From DATLGB01 sp964242305 (lineage in GTDB: Bacteria > Actinomycetota > Thermoleophilia > Solirubrobacterales > Solirubrobacteraceae): a stretch of 64,000 nt of DNA. The stretch is from positions 62,001 through 126,000 of the forward strand of contig CAXTBB010000005.1 in the NCBI GenBank assembly GCA_964242305.1, read 5' to 3'. The translations under genes and the position numbers were made by a program. Under the pieces are notes generated by a model. That model was not told where the DNA came from and ran no database searches. It saw only the letters and a program-made list of their open reading frames with translations. This document shows, one piece after another, positions 17,437 through 26,985 of the stretch; positions within the stretch are counted from its first letter, which is position 1; every line of letters begins with the position of its first letter.

Positions 17437-18234
17437 CTAGCCCGCCGCTTCCAGGTCGGGGAACGCGGGCGCGCGACGCTCCATGAAGCTCGCCACGCCC
17501 TCGGCGAAGTCCGGCCGGCGCTCGGCCTCCTCCATGCGCTCGCGGCCGTGAGCGTACGCGGCGTCCTCGTCGAGGGAGAGACTGTCGAGGACCTGGCGCT
17601 TGATGGTGGCTACGGACCAGGGCGAGCAGCTCTCGGCGAGGTCGGCTGCGAACGCGATCGCCGCGCTGAGCAGCTCGTCCGCGGCGACGACCCGATCCAC
17701 GACGCCCATGCGCAACGCCTCGTCGCCGAGGATGATGCGCCCGGAGAGCAGGAGGTCCAGCGCGCCGCCGACGCCGATCATCCGCGGGAGCAGCCACGCG
17801 AGGTTGTGCTCGGCGGCCAGGCCGCGGCGGGCGAACGAGGTGGTCAGCTTCGCGTGGGGCGCGCAGAAGCGCACGTCGCCGTGCATCGCGACGGCGAACC
17901 CGACTCCTGCGGCGGCACCGTTGAGCGCGACGATCAGCGGTTTGCGGATCGCGGGCGGGAAGCGCACGTGCTCGGGGGGCGGCACGTCGTCGTCCGGGAC
18001 GGCCGGTGCCTGGTTCATGTCGTAGCCGGCACAGAACCCGCGGCCTGCGCCGGTGAGGACGACGGCGCGAACCGCGTCGTCGCGGTCGGCGCGCGCGAGG
18101 ATCTTCCGGTAGTGCGCCTCGAGATCGTCCGACCAGGCGTTCATTCGGTCGGGCCGGTTGAACGTAACGACCAGCACCCGTCCGTGGAGCTCGGACAGGA
18201 CGGGGGCCTCAGCGTTGTCGCCATGGTCGGTCAT
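17437..18234 (-). CDS. Enoyl-CoA hydratase/isomerase (crotonase family), array copy 3
   Basis: 265 residues from ATG 18234, overlapping the SDR stop. The crotonase oxyanion-hole segments are present (GRGFCAGYDM and NGAAAGVGFAVAMHGDVRFC). At the positions of the E. coli FadB-type catalytic Glu pair there is FARRGLAAEHNLAWLLPR, so one Glu (in AAEHN) is retained, which suits an isomerase or single-acid hydratase. One of five crotonases in the region from 17 to 33 kb, which implies several distinct CoA-thioester steps. Confidence 0.92.
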   Translation of the reverse strand: MTDHGDNAEAPVLSELHGRVLVVTFNRPDRMNAWSDDLEAHYRKILARADRDDAVRAVVLTGAGRGFCAGYDMNQAPAVPDDDVPPPEHVRFPPAIRKPLIVALNGAAAGVGFAVAMHGDVRFCAPHAKLTTSFARRGLAAEHNLAWLLPRMIGVGGALDLLLSGRIILGDEALRMGVVDRVVAADELLSAAIAFAADLAESCSPWSVATIKRQVLDSLSLDEDAAYAHGRERMEEAERRPDFAEGVASFMERRAPAFPDLEAAG

Positions 18235-18947
18235 CGCGCCATGTACCCCCCGTCGATGACCACCGCGGCGCCCGACATGTAGGTGGCGTCCGGGCCGACC
18301 ATCCAGGCGATGGCGCCCGCCACCTCCTCCGCGGTGCCCCAGCGGCCGGCCGGGATCCGACCGCTGATGTCCCTGTCGCGTTCGGGATCGGCGCGGAGCG
18401 CGGCGGTCATGTCGGTGTCGATCCACCCGGGCACGATCGTGTTGACCTGGATCCCCAGCGGCGCCCACTCGTTGGACTGCGACTTGGCGAGCTGGGCGAC
18501 CCCGCCCTTGCTCGCGGAGTAGGGCGCGACGCCGACGCCGCCGAAGACCGCCAGCTCCGAGGCGACATGGACGATGCGCCCGCCAGCGCCCTGGGCGACG
18601 AACTGCCGCGCGGCCGCCCGGGTCACCACGAAGGCCCCGGTCAGGTTGAGGTCGACGACCCGCCGCCAGTCCTCGAGGCTGAGGTCGAGCGCCGGCTCGC
18701 GGTGGTTGACGCCGGCGGCATACACGCAGATGTCGAGGCGGCCGAGTCGCCGTACGGCCTCGGCGACGGCCGCTTCCGCCTGCACGGCGTCGGCGAGGTC
18801 CGCCGCGATCGAGAGGCCAGGCCCCTTCCGGCGCTGGATCGACGCGACGTCGGCTCCGAGCTCGGCGAGCCGCACCGCCGTCGCGCGCCCGATGCCGCTG
18901 CTTGCGCCCGTGACCACGGCGGCCTGTCCCTGGAGGGGAAGGCTCAT
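18231..18947 (-). CDS. SDR-family oxidoreductase
   Basis: 238 residues. Cofactor loop TGASSGIGRA near residues 13-22; a Ser in HVASELA and the YSASK catalytic pair are present. The NAG motif is replaced by AAG (YAAGVNH). The C-terminus GGYMAR is typical of FabG-like members. Likely reduces or oxidises a hydroxyacyl/ketoacyl intermediate. It is coupled to both neighbours by 4-base overlaps. Confidence 0.92.
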   Translation of the reverse strand: MSLPLQGQAAVVTGASSGIGRATAVRLAELGADVASIQRRKGPGLSIAADLADAVQAEAAVAEAVRRLGRLDICVYAAGVNHREPALDLSLEDWRRVVDLNLTGAFVVTRAAARQFVAQGAGGRIVHVASELAVFGGVGVAPYSASKGGVAQLAKSQSNEWAPLGIQVNTIVPGWIDTDMTAALRADPERDRDISGRIPAGRWGTAEEVAGAIAWMVGPDATYMSGAAVVIDGGYMAR

Positions 18948-20392
18948 GCGGCCATCGCCACCGTCTTGACGCGCGAGTAGAAGGCGAGCGCCTCGAGGCC
19001 CTGCTCCTTCTCGCCGGACCCCGAGCCCTTGAAGCCCCCGAAGGGCATGTGCACGTCCCAGCCGGAGGTCGGTAGGTTGATCGCGACCTGGCCGGCGTCC
19101 ACACGCTCGGCGAAGGCGTGTGCGGAGGCGAGGCTCGAGGTGAACACCCCGGCCGCGAGGCCGTACGGCGAGGCGTTCACGACCGCGATCGCTTCGTCCA
19201 ATCCGTCGACCTCCACGACCGTCAGGACCGGTCCGAAGACCTCCTCGACCCAGATCTCCATGTCGGTGCGGATCCCGGTCAGGACGGTCGGCTGCACGAA
19301 GCAGCCCCCGGCGAGCGCCTCACCGGGTCCGTCGCCCCCGGCGCGCACGTCGGCCCCGTCTGCGACCGCCCGCTCGATGAAGCCGACGACGGACTCGCGC
19401 TGGTCATCGGTGACAACGGGGCCCATGGTGGTCGCGCCGTCTATGCCCGGGCCGAGCACGAGGCCCTTCGCCGCCGCGACCACGCGGTTCACGAGCGCGT
19501 CGCGCACGGAGCGCTCGACGACGATGCGGCTCGTTGCCGTGCACCGCTGCCCGGCTTGCGCGAAGCCGGCCGCGACGATCGTCCGGGCGGCCACGTCGAG
19601 ATCGGCGTCGGCGAGCACGACGACGGCGTTCTTGCCGCCGAGCTCCGCCAGCAGCTTCACGTTGCGCCCGGCGAGGTCGCGCCGCAGGCGCTCGCCCACC
19701 GCGTTCGAGCCGGTGAAGCTGACGGCCCGCAGCGCCTCGTGGTCGATCAGGGCCTCCCCGATCGACGCCCCCGCTCCCGTGACGGTGCCGAGCACCCCGG
19801 CGGGGAGGCCGGCATCGGTCAGCACGCGTGCGAGCTCGATCGCCACGATGGGCGTGACGCTGGCCGGCTTGAGAACCACCGGATTGCCCGCGATCAACGC
19901 GGGCGCCAGCTTGCGGGCAGGCGTCAGCAGCGGGTCGTTCCACGGTGTGATGGCCAGCACGACGCCGACGGGTTCGTGCACGGTCCACGCCTGCGCCCCC
20001 GGCTGCTCGTGTGCCAGCCGCTCACCCGTCGCCCGACGACCGAGGCCCCCGTAGTACTCGAAGAAGTCGGCGGCCTTGGCAACCTCCCCGGTCGCCTCCG
20101 CCAACGTCTTGCCCATCTCGAGAGTGATCGTGCGCGCGATGTCGGCCCGTCGCTCGCGGAGCAGGGTGGCGCCTCGGAGCAGGATGCGGCCGCGCTGGAT
20201 GGACGGCGTGCGTGCCCACTGCGTTGCGGCGGCGCGGGCGGCGTCGAACACGGCTTCCACGTCGGCCGCGGCCATAGCGGGGACCGCACCGACCAGGTGC
20301 TCGCGGTCGGCTGGGTCGAAGACCTCGAGCCATTCGTCGCCGGCCGCGGCACGCCACTCGCCGGCGACGAGGTTCGGATGGCGGGTGCTCAT
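18944..20392 (-). CDS. NAD(P)-dependent aldehyde dehydrogenase
   Basis: 482 residues from ATG 20392. The catalytic Cys is in AGQRCTATSRI and the general-base Glu in LAELGGKNAV; PWNDPL and the cofactor segment FTGSNAVGERL are present. It oxidises an aldehyde to the acid. Directly downstream of an iron alcohol dehydrogenase, the pair could convert an alcohol or hydroxy intermediate through the aldehyde to an acid that the ADP-forming synthetase then activates. Confidence 0.94.
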   Translation of the reverse strand: MSTRHPNLVAGEWRAAAGDEWLEVFDPADREHLVGAVPAMAAADVEAVFDAARAAATQWARTPSIQRGRILLRGATLLRERRADIARTITLEMGKTLAEATGEVAKAADFFEYYGGLGRRATGERLAHEQPGAQAWTVHEPVGVVLAITPWNDPLLTPARKLAPALIAGNPVVLKPASVTPIVAIELARVLTDAGLPAGVLGTVTGAGASIGEALIDHEALRAVSFTGSNAVGERLRRDLAGRNVKLLAELGGKNAVVVLADADLDVAARTIVAAGFAQAGQRCTATSRIVVERSVRDALVNRVVAAAKGLVLGPGIDGATTMGPVVTDDQRESVVGFIERAVADGADVRAGGDGPGEALAGGCFVQPTVLTGIRTDMEIWVEEVFGPVLTVVEVDGLDEAIAVVNASPYGLAAGVFTSSLASAHAFAERVDAGQVAINLPTSGWDVHMPFGGFKGSGSGEKEQGLEALAFYSRVKTVAMAA

Positions 20393-21588
20393 GACATCAC
20401 CTCCAGAACCGGGGAGCCCGTCCACATCGACGACCAGGCACCGTCGATGTTCCCGGTCAGGAAGAACGCCAGCAGGCGCTCGACGTCCGTCTGGGTGACC
20501 GGGACCGGGTTATTCGGGCGCGGGTAGGTCTCCACACACTCGCGCGCCATGTCGGCCAGGTGGCTTGCGTCGATCCCGACCGTCGTTAGGGATGCGGGGA
20601 TGTCCATCGTCGCGTTGAGCCCGGTTAGCCAGCCGAGCAGGTCCGTCGAGGTGCGACCGAGGCCGAGTGTGCCGGCGAGCGCCGCCATGCGCTCATCCGC
20701 TTCCGGGCGGCAGTACGCGAGGCAGTACGGGAGCGCCATGGCGCAGGTCAGGCCGTGCGGGAGGCCCGTGCGCGCGGCGATCGTGTAGGCGACCGAGTGG
20801 CCGATGACGACCGAGGCGTTGAGCGCGAGCCCGGCGTTGTAGGCGCCTACGAGCGTGGTGTAGCGCGAGCGCGGAGTGCCATGGGCGAACGCCTCCGGCA
20901 GCGCGTCGGCCAGGCCGGTCAGCGCCGCGTGGGCGACGGCGGTGGTCATCGGGGTGCGGAACGTCGACAGCACGGATTCCACTGCGTGGCTGATCGCGTC
21001 CAGACCCCCGGAGGCGGTGACGTTCGGTGGCAGCGACTGGGTCAGCTCTGGGTCGAGCACGACGCGCGCGGGGACGAGGTCCGGATGGACGAAGATCTGC
21101 TTCCGAAAGCCCCGCCAGAGCATCGCTACGGCCGTCGCCTCCGCACCCGTACCGGCGGTGGTCGGCACGAGCGCGAGCGCCGGGCCCGGCTGCAGCGTGG
21201 CGTCGGCTCCGAAGCCGGCTTCGAGCCGCCCCGGGTTCGCCAGCCCGGCCGCCACGAGCTTCGCGGCGTCCATCGCGCTCCCGCCGCCGATGCCGACGAC
21301 CGCCGCCGCGGCGCCGTGCTCCACCGTCGCGATGCAGCCGTCCACCATCTCGAGGGTCGGCTCGGCTTCGATGGCCGGCCCGACCCTGACCTCGAACCCA
21401 GCCTCCCGGAGGCCGGTGGCGACGCCGGCCTCGAGGCCGAGACCCAGGACGGCGGCATCGACGACGAGCAGCGCCGGGCCGCCGGCTGCAACGGCGCCGA
21501 GCGCCAGCAGCTCCCGGCCGAGGTCGGCCGAGGCTCCGGCGCCCGCAAGCACGCGGGGGGGACTGACGAAGGGGCGTGCCGCCGTCAT
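20389..21588 (-). CDS. Iron-containing (group III) alcohol dehydrogenase
   Basis: 399 residues from ATG 21588 (ATGA overlap). NAD-binding GIGGGSAMDAAK, TTAGTGAEAT, and the metal site spread over DAISHAVE and GHSVAYTIAARTGLPHG (Asp and three His). Group III enzymes interconvert primary alcohols or lactaldehyde-type substrates with aldehydes, or act on maleylacetate in a subgroup. Position beside an aldehyde dehydrogenase supports an alcohol/aldehyde role. Confidence 0.92.
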   Translation of the reverse strand: MTAARPFVSPPRVLAGAGASADLGRELLALGAVAAGGPALLVVDAAVLGLGLEAGVATGLREAGFEVRVGPAIEAEPTLEMVDGCIATVEHGAAAAVVGIGGGSAMDAAKLVAAGLANPGRLEAGFGADATLQPGPALALVPTTAGTGAEATAVAMLWRGFRKQIFVHPDLVPARVVLDPELTQSLPPNVTASGGLDAISHAVESVLSTFRTPMTTAVAHAALTGLADALPEAFAHGTPRSRYTTLVGAYNAGLALNASVVIGHSVAYTIAARTGLPHGLTCAMALPYCLAYCRPEADERMAALAGTLGLGRTSTDLLGWLTGLNATMDIPASLTTVGIDASHLADMARECVETYPRPNNPVPVTQTDVERLLAFFLTGNIDGAWSSMWTGSPVLEVMS

Positions 21589-23690
21589 GTGGACTCCTTT
21601 GCGATGGGAACGACGAGCGCGTCGAGCGCGACCACGCCGTGCGGGAGCGCCACCAGCGGGTTGAGGTCGAGTGACGTGAGCTGGGGGCCGAGGATGCCGG
21701 CGAGTGCGTCGATCCGGGCGACCGCGTCGGCGACCGAATCGATGTCCAGAGGTGCCGTCCCGCGCGCGCCGCGCAGGATCCGGCTGACCCGGAGCTCGCC
21801 GAGCATCTCGCGCGCCTCGCCGGTGCGCAGGCCGGCGGGGCGGAACGCGACGTCCTCCAGCACCTCGGTCCAGATGCCGCCGCTGCCCGCCAGCACGAAG
21901 GTGCCGAGGCCGGCCTGGTGCTGGATGCCGAGGATCAGCTCGAGGCCGCCGGTGATCTGCTGCTGGATCACGATCGGCCCGCCGGCGCCGGCGGGCATGG
22001 AACGGATGCGCGCAACCGCAGATCGCACCGCCTGCTCGTCGCCGACGCCGAGGATGACGCCGCCGACCTCCGTCTTGTGCAGGACGGCGGGGTCGCCGAG
22101 CTTGACCGCGACGGGGTAGCCGATCGCGATGGCCGCCGTGACGGCTTCGTCGGCCGTCAAGACCTCCGCGCTGCGCACGGTCGGGATCCCGGCGGCGGCG
22201 AGGAGGTCGAGTGCCCGCTGCCCGGCGGCGGGCTGGTCGTCGAGCGCGGCAAACCGCCGCCGGACGGCGTGCTCGTCCACGTCGGCGGGCACAGCCGCGG
22301 TTCGCGCCGGACGCGCGTGCCGCGTCACCAGTTCGATCGCTCGCAGCGCCTGGCCGAAGCCCGACAGCAGCGCGACGCCCGCGGAGGCGAGCACCTGCAC
22401 GAGCTCTGGGTCGGTGGCACCGTCGAGCGGGGCGATCAGGGCGACCGGCTTGTGGGTGCTGGCGGCGGCCGCGGTGGCCGCGGCCGTGCCCTGCGCAAGC
22501 GCGTCGCCGGGGATGGTGGGTCCGCTGTCGGTCTGCACGACCGCCGCCAGCGTGGCGACCTCGGGGTCGGCGACGATCTCCGTCAGGAGCTTGGGGTAGC
22601 TGTGCTCGGCGTCCGCCAGGGCCCACAGGTCGATGGGGTTGCGTGCCATGACCGCCGGTGGGACGTAGTCCGAGACGCGCGCGATGGTGTCGGGCCCCAG
22701 CGCGGGGAAGCGCAGGTCCAGTCCGTTGACCTCGTCGAGGATGAGGCCGACCTCGCCGCCGGACTCCGAGACGACGACCAGGCCGTCGCCCGCTGGGAGC
22801 CGTCCGGCGCCGAGCAGCGTGACGGTGTTGAGGAGCGCCTCCATCGACGCGACGCGGATGACGTGGTGGCGCCGGAACAGCGCGTCGAGCAGGCGGTCGG
22901 GGACTGCGAGCGCACCCGAGTGCGCCTGAGCGGCCGCCTGCGACCGCTCGCTGCGACCGGACTTGAGGACGACGACGGGCTTCCCCGCCGCATGGGCGCG
23001 GTCGCACTCGGCGAAGAAGCGCTCGGGGTCGCGGATCGTCTCGATGAAGGCCGCGACGATGGAGGTGGCGGGATCGTCGACCGCATACGCGAGCAGGTCC
23101 GCACTGCCGACGACGGCCTCGTTCCCACTGGAGACGACGTGGCTCCAGCGGACGCCGCGCGAGTTGTTGGTCAGCGCGACGGCCACCGAGCCGCTATTGG
23201 AGATCAAGCTGACGCGGCCCGCCGTGTATGGCTCCACCGGATCGAGGTACAGGGCCGAGGATGCGGAGAAGTTGACGAGGCCCATGCAGTTGGGGCCGAT
23301 GAGCGCCATGTCCGCCGCGCGGGCCAGGGCGGTGATCCGAGCCTGGTCGCGCTGGCCCGTCGCACCCGACTCGGCGTAGCCGATAGCGGTCAGCACCGCC
23401 CCGCCCGCGCCGAGTGCCGCCGCGTCCTCGAGGACCACCTCCGCGCGTTCCTTGTTGACGCCGATCATCACGGCGTCGGGCGTGGCCGGCAGCTCCCGCA
23501 ATGACGGGTAGCACGGCACGCCGAGCACCTCGTCGTAGCGGGGATTGACGGCGTAGACCGTTCCTGCGAACCCCATCGTCGCGAAGTTCTCGACCATCGG
23601 GCGGCCGTGGCGGCCGGTCGGGCTCGCACCGACCACGGCGACGGACTCGGGCGCCATCAAGCGCTGCAATGGAGTGCGCTGCACGGTCAC
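21585..23690 (-). CDS. ADP-forming acyl-CoA synthetase (acetate-CoA ligase family), fused alpha-beta
   Basis: 701 residues from a GTG at 23690. Order: CoA-binding domain (SVAVVGASPTGRHGRPMVEN), ligase domain with GPNCMGLVN and the phospho-His region QAHSGALA, then the ATP-grasp domain (about residues 480-700; PVAVKLGDPAVLHKTEVGGV). Such enzymes make acyl-CoA from acid, CoA and ATP with ADP and phosphate as products, or run in reverse. It is the only acyl-CoA-forming enzyme of the minus-strand array and so probably commits the substrate to CoA chemistry. It starts 4 bases after the crotonase stop. Confidence 0.93.
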   Translation of the reverse strand: MTVQRTPLQRLMAPESVAVVGASPTGRHGRPMVENFATMGFAGTVYAVNPRYDEVLGVPCYPSLRELPATPDAVMIGVNKERAEVVLEDAAALGAGGAVLTAIGYAESGATGQRDQARITALARAADMALIGPNCMGLVNFSASSALYLDPVEPYTAGRVSLISNSGSVAVALTNNSRGVRWSHVVSSGNEAVVGSADLLAYAVDDPATSIVAAFIETIRDPERFFAECDRAHAAGKPVVVLKSGRSERSQAAAQAHSGALAVPDRLLDALFRRHHVIRVASMEALLNTVTLLGAGRLPAGDGLVVVSESGGEVGLILDEVNGLDLRFPALGPDTIARVSDYVPPAVMARNPIDLWALADAEHSYPKLLTEIVADPEVATLAAVVQTDSGPTIPGDALAQGTAAATAAAASTHKPVALIAPLDGATDPELVQVLASAGVALLSGFGQALRAIELVTRHARPARTAAVPADVDEHAVRRRFAALDDQPAAGQRALDLLAAAGIPTVRSAEVLTADEAVTAAIAIGYPVAVKLGDPAVLHKTEVGGVILGVGDEQAVRSAVARIRSMPAGAGGPIVIQQQITGGLELILGIQHQAGLGTFVLAGSGGIWTEVLEDVAFRPAGLRTGEAREMLGELRVSRILRGARGTAPLDIDSVADAVARIDALAGILGPQLTSLDLNPLVALPHGVVALDALVVPIAKEST

Positions 23691-23694
23691 GTGG

Positions 23695-24459
23695 TCACCG
23701 GGCCCGGAATCTCGGCGCGCGCTTCTCCACGAACGCCGTCGTGCCCTCGCGGACGTCTTCGGAGGCGTCGAGCAGCCGGGCCAGGGCGGCGGCGTGGCGG
23801 ACGCCGTCGATCAGGGTCGCCTCGTCCGCACCGAGCGCGAGCTCCTTGCTCGCGCGGACGGCGAGTGGTGCGTTCTGGCAGATGCGCTCGGCGACCTCGT
23901 GCGCGCGCTGTTGCGCGGTCCCCGTCGGCACCACCTCCTGGACGAGTCCGACTCGCAGCGCGTGGTCGGCGTCGATGGGATCCCCGGTGAGCAGCAGCTG
24001 GAGGGCGTTGCCCCGGCCGATCAGCTGCGGCAGGCGGTGCGCGCCGTAGTTGTGCAGCAGGCCCCAGCGGACTTCGGGTGTCCCGAAGCGCGCGTCCTGC
24101 GCCGCGATCCGTATGTCGCAGAACAGCGCCAGCTCCAGGCCGGCGGCCAGGCAGTAGCCGTCGATGGCGGCGATGAGCGGCTTGCCCACCACCAGTCCGT
24201 GGTCGTACTCCGTGGGGTGGATGGCCGGCCACGTCGCCTGGCCCGCCTCCTCGTGGTGCTCGTCCAGATCCGCCCCGGCGGAGAAGGCGCGGCCGCCCGC
24301 ACCGGTCACCACGGCAGCCCAGATGTCGTCGTCGCGGTCGACTTCGATCAGCAGGCGGCTGATGTCGCGGTACATCGCGGCGTCGATCGCGTTGAGCTTC
24401 TCGGGACGGTCGAGGATCAGGGTCGCGATCCGGCCGTTGCGCTCCAGGCGCACGCTCAT
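23695..24459 (-). CDS. Enoyl-CoA hydratase/isomerase, array copy 2
   Basis: 254 residues. N-terminus VRLERNGRIATLILDRPEKLNAID is typical; oxyanion segments GRAFSAGADL and GYCLAAGLELALFCDIRIA are intact. The segment TPEVRWGLLHNYGAHRLPQLIG keeps one Glu (PEVRWG) of the two catalytic positions. Hydrates or isomerises an enoyl-CoA. Coupled by ATGA to the dehydrogenase upstream. Confidence 0.93.
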   Translation of the reverse strand: MSVRLERNGRIATLILDRPEKLNAIDAAMYRDISRLLIEVDRDDDIWAAVVTGAGGRAFSAGADLDEHHEEAGQATWPAIHPTEYDHGLVVGKPLIAAIDGYCLAAGLELALFCDIRIAAQDARFGTPEVRWGLLHNYGAHRLPQLIGRGNALQLLLTGDPIDADHALRVGLVQEVVPTGTAQQRAHEVAERICQNAPLAVRASKELALGADEATLIDGVRHAAALARLLDASEDVREGTTAFVEKRAPRFRAR

Positions 24460-25430
24460 GCCATCACCTCGGGATTGAGGCTGGCTGCCGGGGCTTCGCC
24501 TGCGGCGACGGCGAGGATGCCGTCCGCCACCCCGCCGACCATCGCGCCGATGCTCTGACGCGTGTGCGAGGCGACATGGCTCGACAGAAGGACGTTCGGG
24601 AGCGCGACGAGGGGATCGTCGGCGGTCAGAGGCTCGTGCTCGAAGACGTCGAGCGCGGCGGCGGCGATTTCCCCGGCGATGAGCGCCTCGTACAACGCGG
24701 CCTGCTGGACGATCGGTCCGCGGGCGGTGTTGACGAGCACGGCGTCCGCGCGCATCGCGCGCAGCTCGTCGGGCCCGATGATGCCGAACGTCTCAGGCGT
24801 CAGCGCCGTGTGCAGCGTGATGACCTCGGCCTGCGCAAGCGTCTCGGCGAACGGGAGCAGCTCGATGCCGGCCGCGCCGGCCGTGGCCGCGTCGACCATC
24901 GGGTCGCTGCCGATGACGCGGCACTCGAAGCCGCTCAGCCGGCGGGCGACCGTCCGCCCGATCGCGCCGAGCCCGACGATGCCGACGGTGGCGCCGTGCA
25001 GGTCGCGCGCCGGTCCGGCGGCTCGCCACGCGCCGGAGCGCACCTCGGTGTCGAGTGTCACGACGTGGCGCAGGACGGCCAGCATCAGGGTGACGGCGAA
25101 GTCGGCGACCGCGTGGCGGTTGACGCCTGGGGTGGTGAAGACCAGCACGCCGGCGTCGGACGCGGCGTGCATGTCGATCGCGTCGTAGCCGGCTCCGGGG
25201 CGAGCGATCACCCGCAGGTCCTTCGCGGCCGCCAGGACCTCGCGGTCGTAGCGCTCGCCGCCGGCGATGACGCCCCAGACGCCGTCCATGGCCGCGGCGC
25301 GGAGCGTGGATGTCGCCGCCGGACCGATGTCATATCGCTCCTCGAGGACGAAGCCGGCCTCGGACAGACGCCGAAGCTCCCCGGGCGCATACCGCCAGGT
25401 CGGGCTGGTGAGCAGGATGCGGCGGCTCAT
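24456..25430 (-). CDS. D-2-hydroxyacid dehydrogenase, second copy
   Basis: 324 residues from ATG 25430 (ATGA overlap). NAD loop GLGAIGRTVA near 145-155; NTARGP, FEHEP and SSHVAS carry the catalytic Arg, Glu and His. It differs strongly from the copy at 7760-8743 outside these motifs, so the two probably take different oxoacids. Being embedded among crotonases, it may act on a product of the aldolase or retro-aldolase step. Confidence 0.9.
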   Translation of the reverse strand: MSRRILLTSPTWRYAPGELRRLSEAGFVLEERYDIGPAATSTLRAAAMDGVWGVIAGGERYDREVLAAAKDLRVIARPGAGYDAIDMHAASDAGVLVFTTPGVNRHAVADFAVTLMLAVLRHVVTLDTEVRSGAWRAAGPARDLHGATVGIVGLGAIGRTVARRLSGFECRVIGSDPMVDAATAGAAGIELLPFAETLAQAEVITLHTALTPETFGIIGPDELRAMRADAVLVNTARGPIVQQAALYEALIAGEIAAAALDVFEHEPLTADDPLVALPNVLLSSHVASHTRQSIGAMVGGVADGILAVAAGEAPAASLNPEVMA

Positions 25431-26245
25431 GCGAGGTCCGCCGGCAGATCGGTGCTGACACGGCCCGGGAAGGCGGCTTGGCGCTTCTCCAGGAAGGCGT
25501 CCATCCCCTCGTCGGAGTCGGCGGCGAGCGTGCGGTCGTAGAGCATGCGGGACTCCAGGAGATGCGCTTCGCGCGGATGCGCCGCGCCCTGCATCGCCCA
25601 CAGCATCCGGCGCGCGATGGCGACCGACACGGGGGCGGTGTGCTCGATGATGGCGGCAGCCAGGCGGCGTGCGGCCGGGAGCAGCTCGTCCTCGTAATGC
25701 ACGCTGTGCAGCAGTCCCGTCTCGAGGGCCTCAGCCGCGGAGAACATGCGGCCCGTCGTCACCCAGTCCAGCGCGTGGCCCATGCCCACGACGCGCGGGA
25801 GGAACCAGCTCGAGCACCCCTCGGGCACGATCCCGCGGCGAGCGAACGGCAGGGCGAAGCGTGCGCCGGTCGCCGCGAGCCGGAAATCCATGGGCAGCGT
25901 CATCGTGAGCCCGAAGCCGACGGCGGCTCCGTTGACGGCCGCGATCAGGGGCGTGCGGCAGTCGAAGAGGGCGAGGGTCACCCGGCCGCCGCCGTCGCGA
26001 TAGGCGTCGCGGTCGACGGAGCGGAGGTCGGGGCGATCCTCGATGAGGTCCGCGCCGGCGCAGAAGGCCCGACCGCGACCCGTCACGATGATCGCCCGGA
26101 CGTCGTCGTCGGCGTCGGCGACGGCGACGGCGTCGATCAGCTCGTCGAGCATCACCGGCGTGGCGGCATTGAGCTTCTCGGGCCGGTCGAGCGTGATGGT
26201 GAGGGCAGCGTCCTGCACCGCCACCGCGATGGTTTCGTAGGTCAT
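25427..26245 (-). CDS. Enoyl-CoA hydratase/isomerase, array copy 1
   Basis: 272 residues from ATG 26245 (ATGA overlap with the SDR). TLDRPEKLNAAT near the N-terminus; GRAFCAGADL and NGAAVGFGLTMTLPMDFRLA form the oxyanion hole; FARRGIVPEGCSSWFLPRVVG carries a Glu. Closely resembles the plus-strand crotonase at 31528-32421 in the segments RRGxVPxxxSSWFLPR and RRLLW/RRMLW, which suggests a duplication within the regulon. Confidence 0.93.
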   Translation of the reverse strand: MTYETIAVAVQDAALTITLDRPEKLNAATPVMLDELIDAVAVADADDDVRAIIVTGRGRAFCAGADLIEDRPDLRSVDRDAYRDGGGRVTLALFDCRTPLIAAVNGAAVGFGLTMTLPMDFRLAATGARFALPFARRGIVPEGCSSWFLPRVVGMGHALDWVTTGRMFSAAEALETGLLHSVHYEDELLPAARRLAAAIIEHTAPVSVAIARRMLWAMQGAAHPREAHLLESRMLYDRTLAADSDEGMDAFLEKRQAAFPGRVSTDLPADLA

Positions 26246-26985
26246 GGGCCGCCCCGTGCGTAGAGGGTCTGGCCAGTCATGTAGGAGGCATCGTCGGAGC
26301 ACACGAAGGCGATCACGCCCGCGATGTCCTCGGGCGTGCCGACGCGGCCGAGCGGAAGGCGTGCGGCCGCCTCGCTGCGCAACTGCTCGTAGTCCATGCC
26401 CATGCGCTCGGCCGTCTGCCGGGTCATCCGCGTGTCGACGAACCCGGGCGCGACCGTGTTGACGTTGATGCCGTAGCGCCCGAGCTCGACGGCCAGCGAT
26501 CGGGCCATGCCCTGCAGCCCTGCCTTCGCGGCCGAGTAATTGACCTGGCCGCGGTTGCCGCGGGCGGAGGCCGACGAGAGCAGGCAGATCTTCCCGTAGC
26601 GCTGCTTGACCATGTGCACCTGAACCGCGCGCGCCGCGTAGAAGGAACCCTTGAGGTGCGTGTCGATGACCGTGTCCCAGTCGTCGTCGGTCATCCGGAA
26701 GACGAGGTTGTCCCGGGTGACGCCGGCACAGGCGACGAGGCCGTCGACGCGCCCGTGGAGGTCCACCGTCGTTTGAACCAGCGACTCGACCGACGCGCGA
26801 TCGGTGACGTCGCAGGCGACCGCGGTCGCCGCCGCGCCGATCGCGTCGGCCGTCTCGCGCGCCACCGACTCATCGAGGTCTGAGACGACGACCTTGGCGC
26901 CCTCAGCCACCAGCCGCCTGGCCGTGGCCGCGCCGATCCCCCGACCGGCACCGGTCAACACGACGATGCGGTCGGCGAACCTCAT
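26242..26985 (-). CDS. SDR oxidoreductase, FabG-like
   Basis: 247 residues. TGAGRGIGAATA cofactor loop, CDVTD, ACAGVTRD, catalytic Ser (SSASARGN) and YSAAK. The C-terminus MTGQTLYARGGP departs slightly from the usual DGG. Predicted 3-hydroxyacyl-CoA dehydrogenase/3-ketoacyl reductase. Position directly after the thiolase-DUF35 pair fits a beta-oxidation step that supplies or follows it. Confidence 0.93.
   Translation of the reverse strand: MRFADRIVVLTGAGRGIGAATARRLVAEGAKVVVSDLDESVARETADAIGAAATAVACDVTDRASVESLVQTTVDLHGRVDGLVACAGVTRDNLVFRMTDDDWDTVIDTHLKGSFYAARAVQVHMVKQRYGKICLLSSASARGNRGQVNYSAAKAGLQGMARSLAVELGRYGINVNTVAPGFVDTRMTRQTAERMGMDYEQLRSEAAARLPLGRVGTPEDIAGVIAFVCSDDASYMTGQTLYARGGP

Noticed and set aside
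21918..23504. A 528-codon open frame opposite the acyl-CoA synthetase
   Set aside because: Shadow of the synthetase; rich in Asp, Arg and Gly without any recognisable domain.
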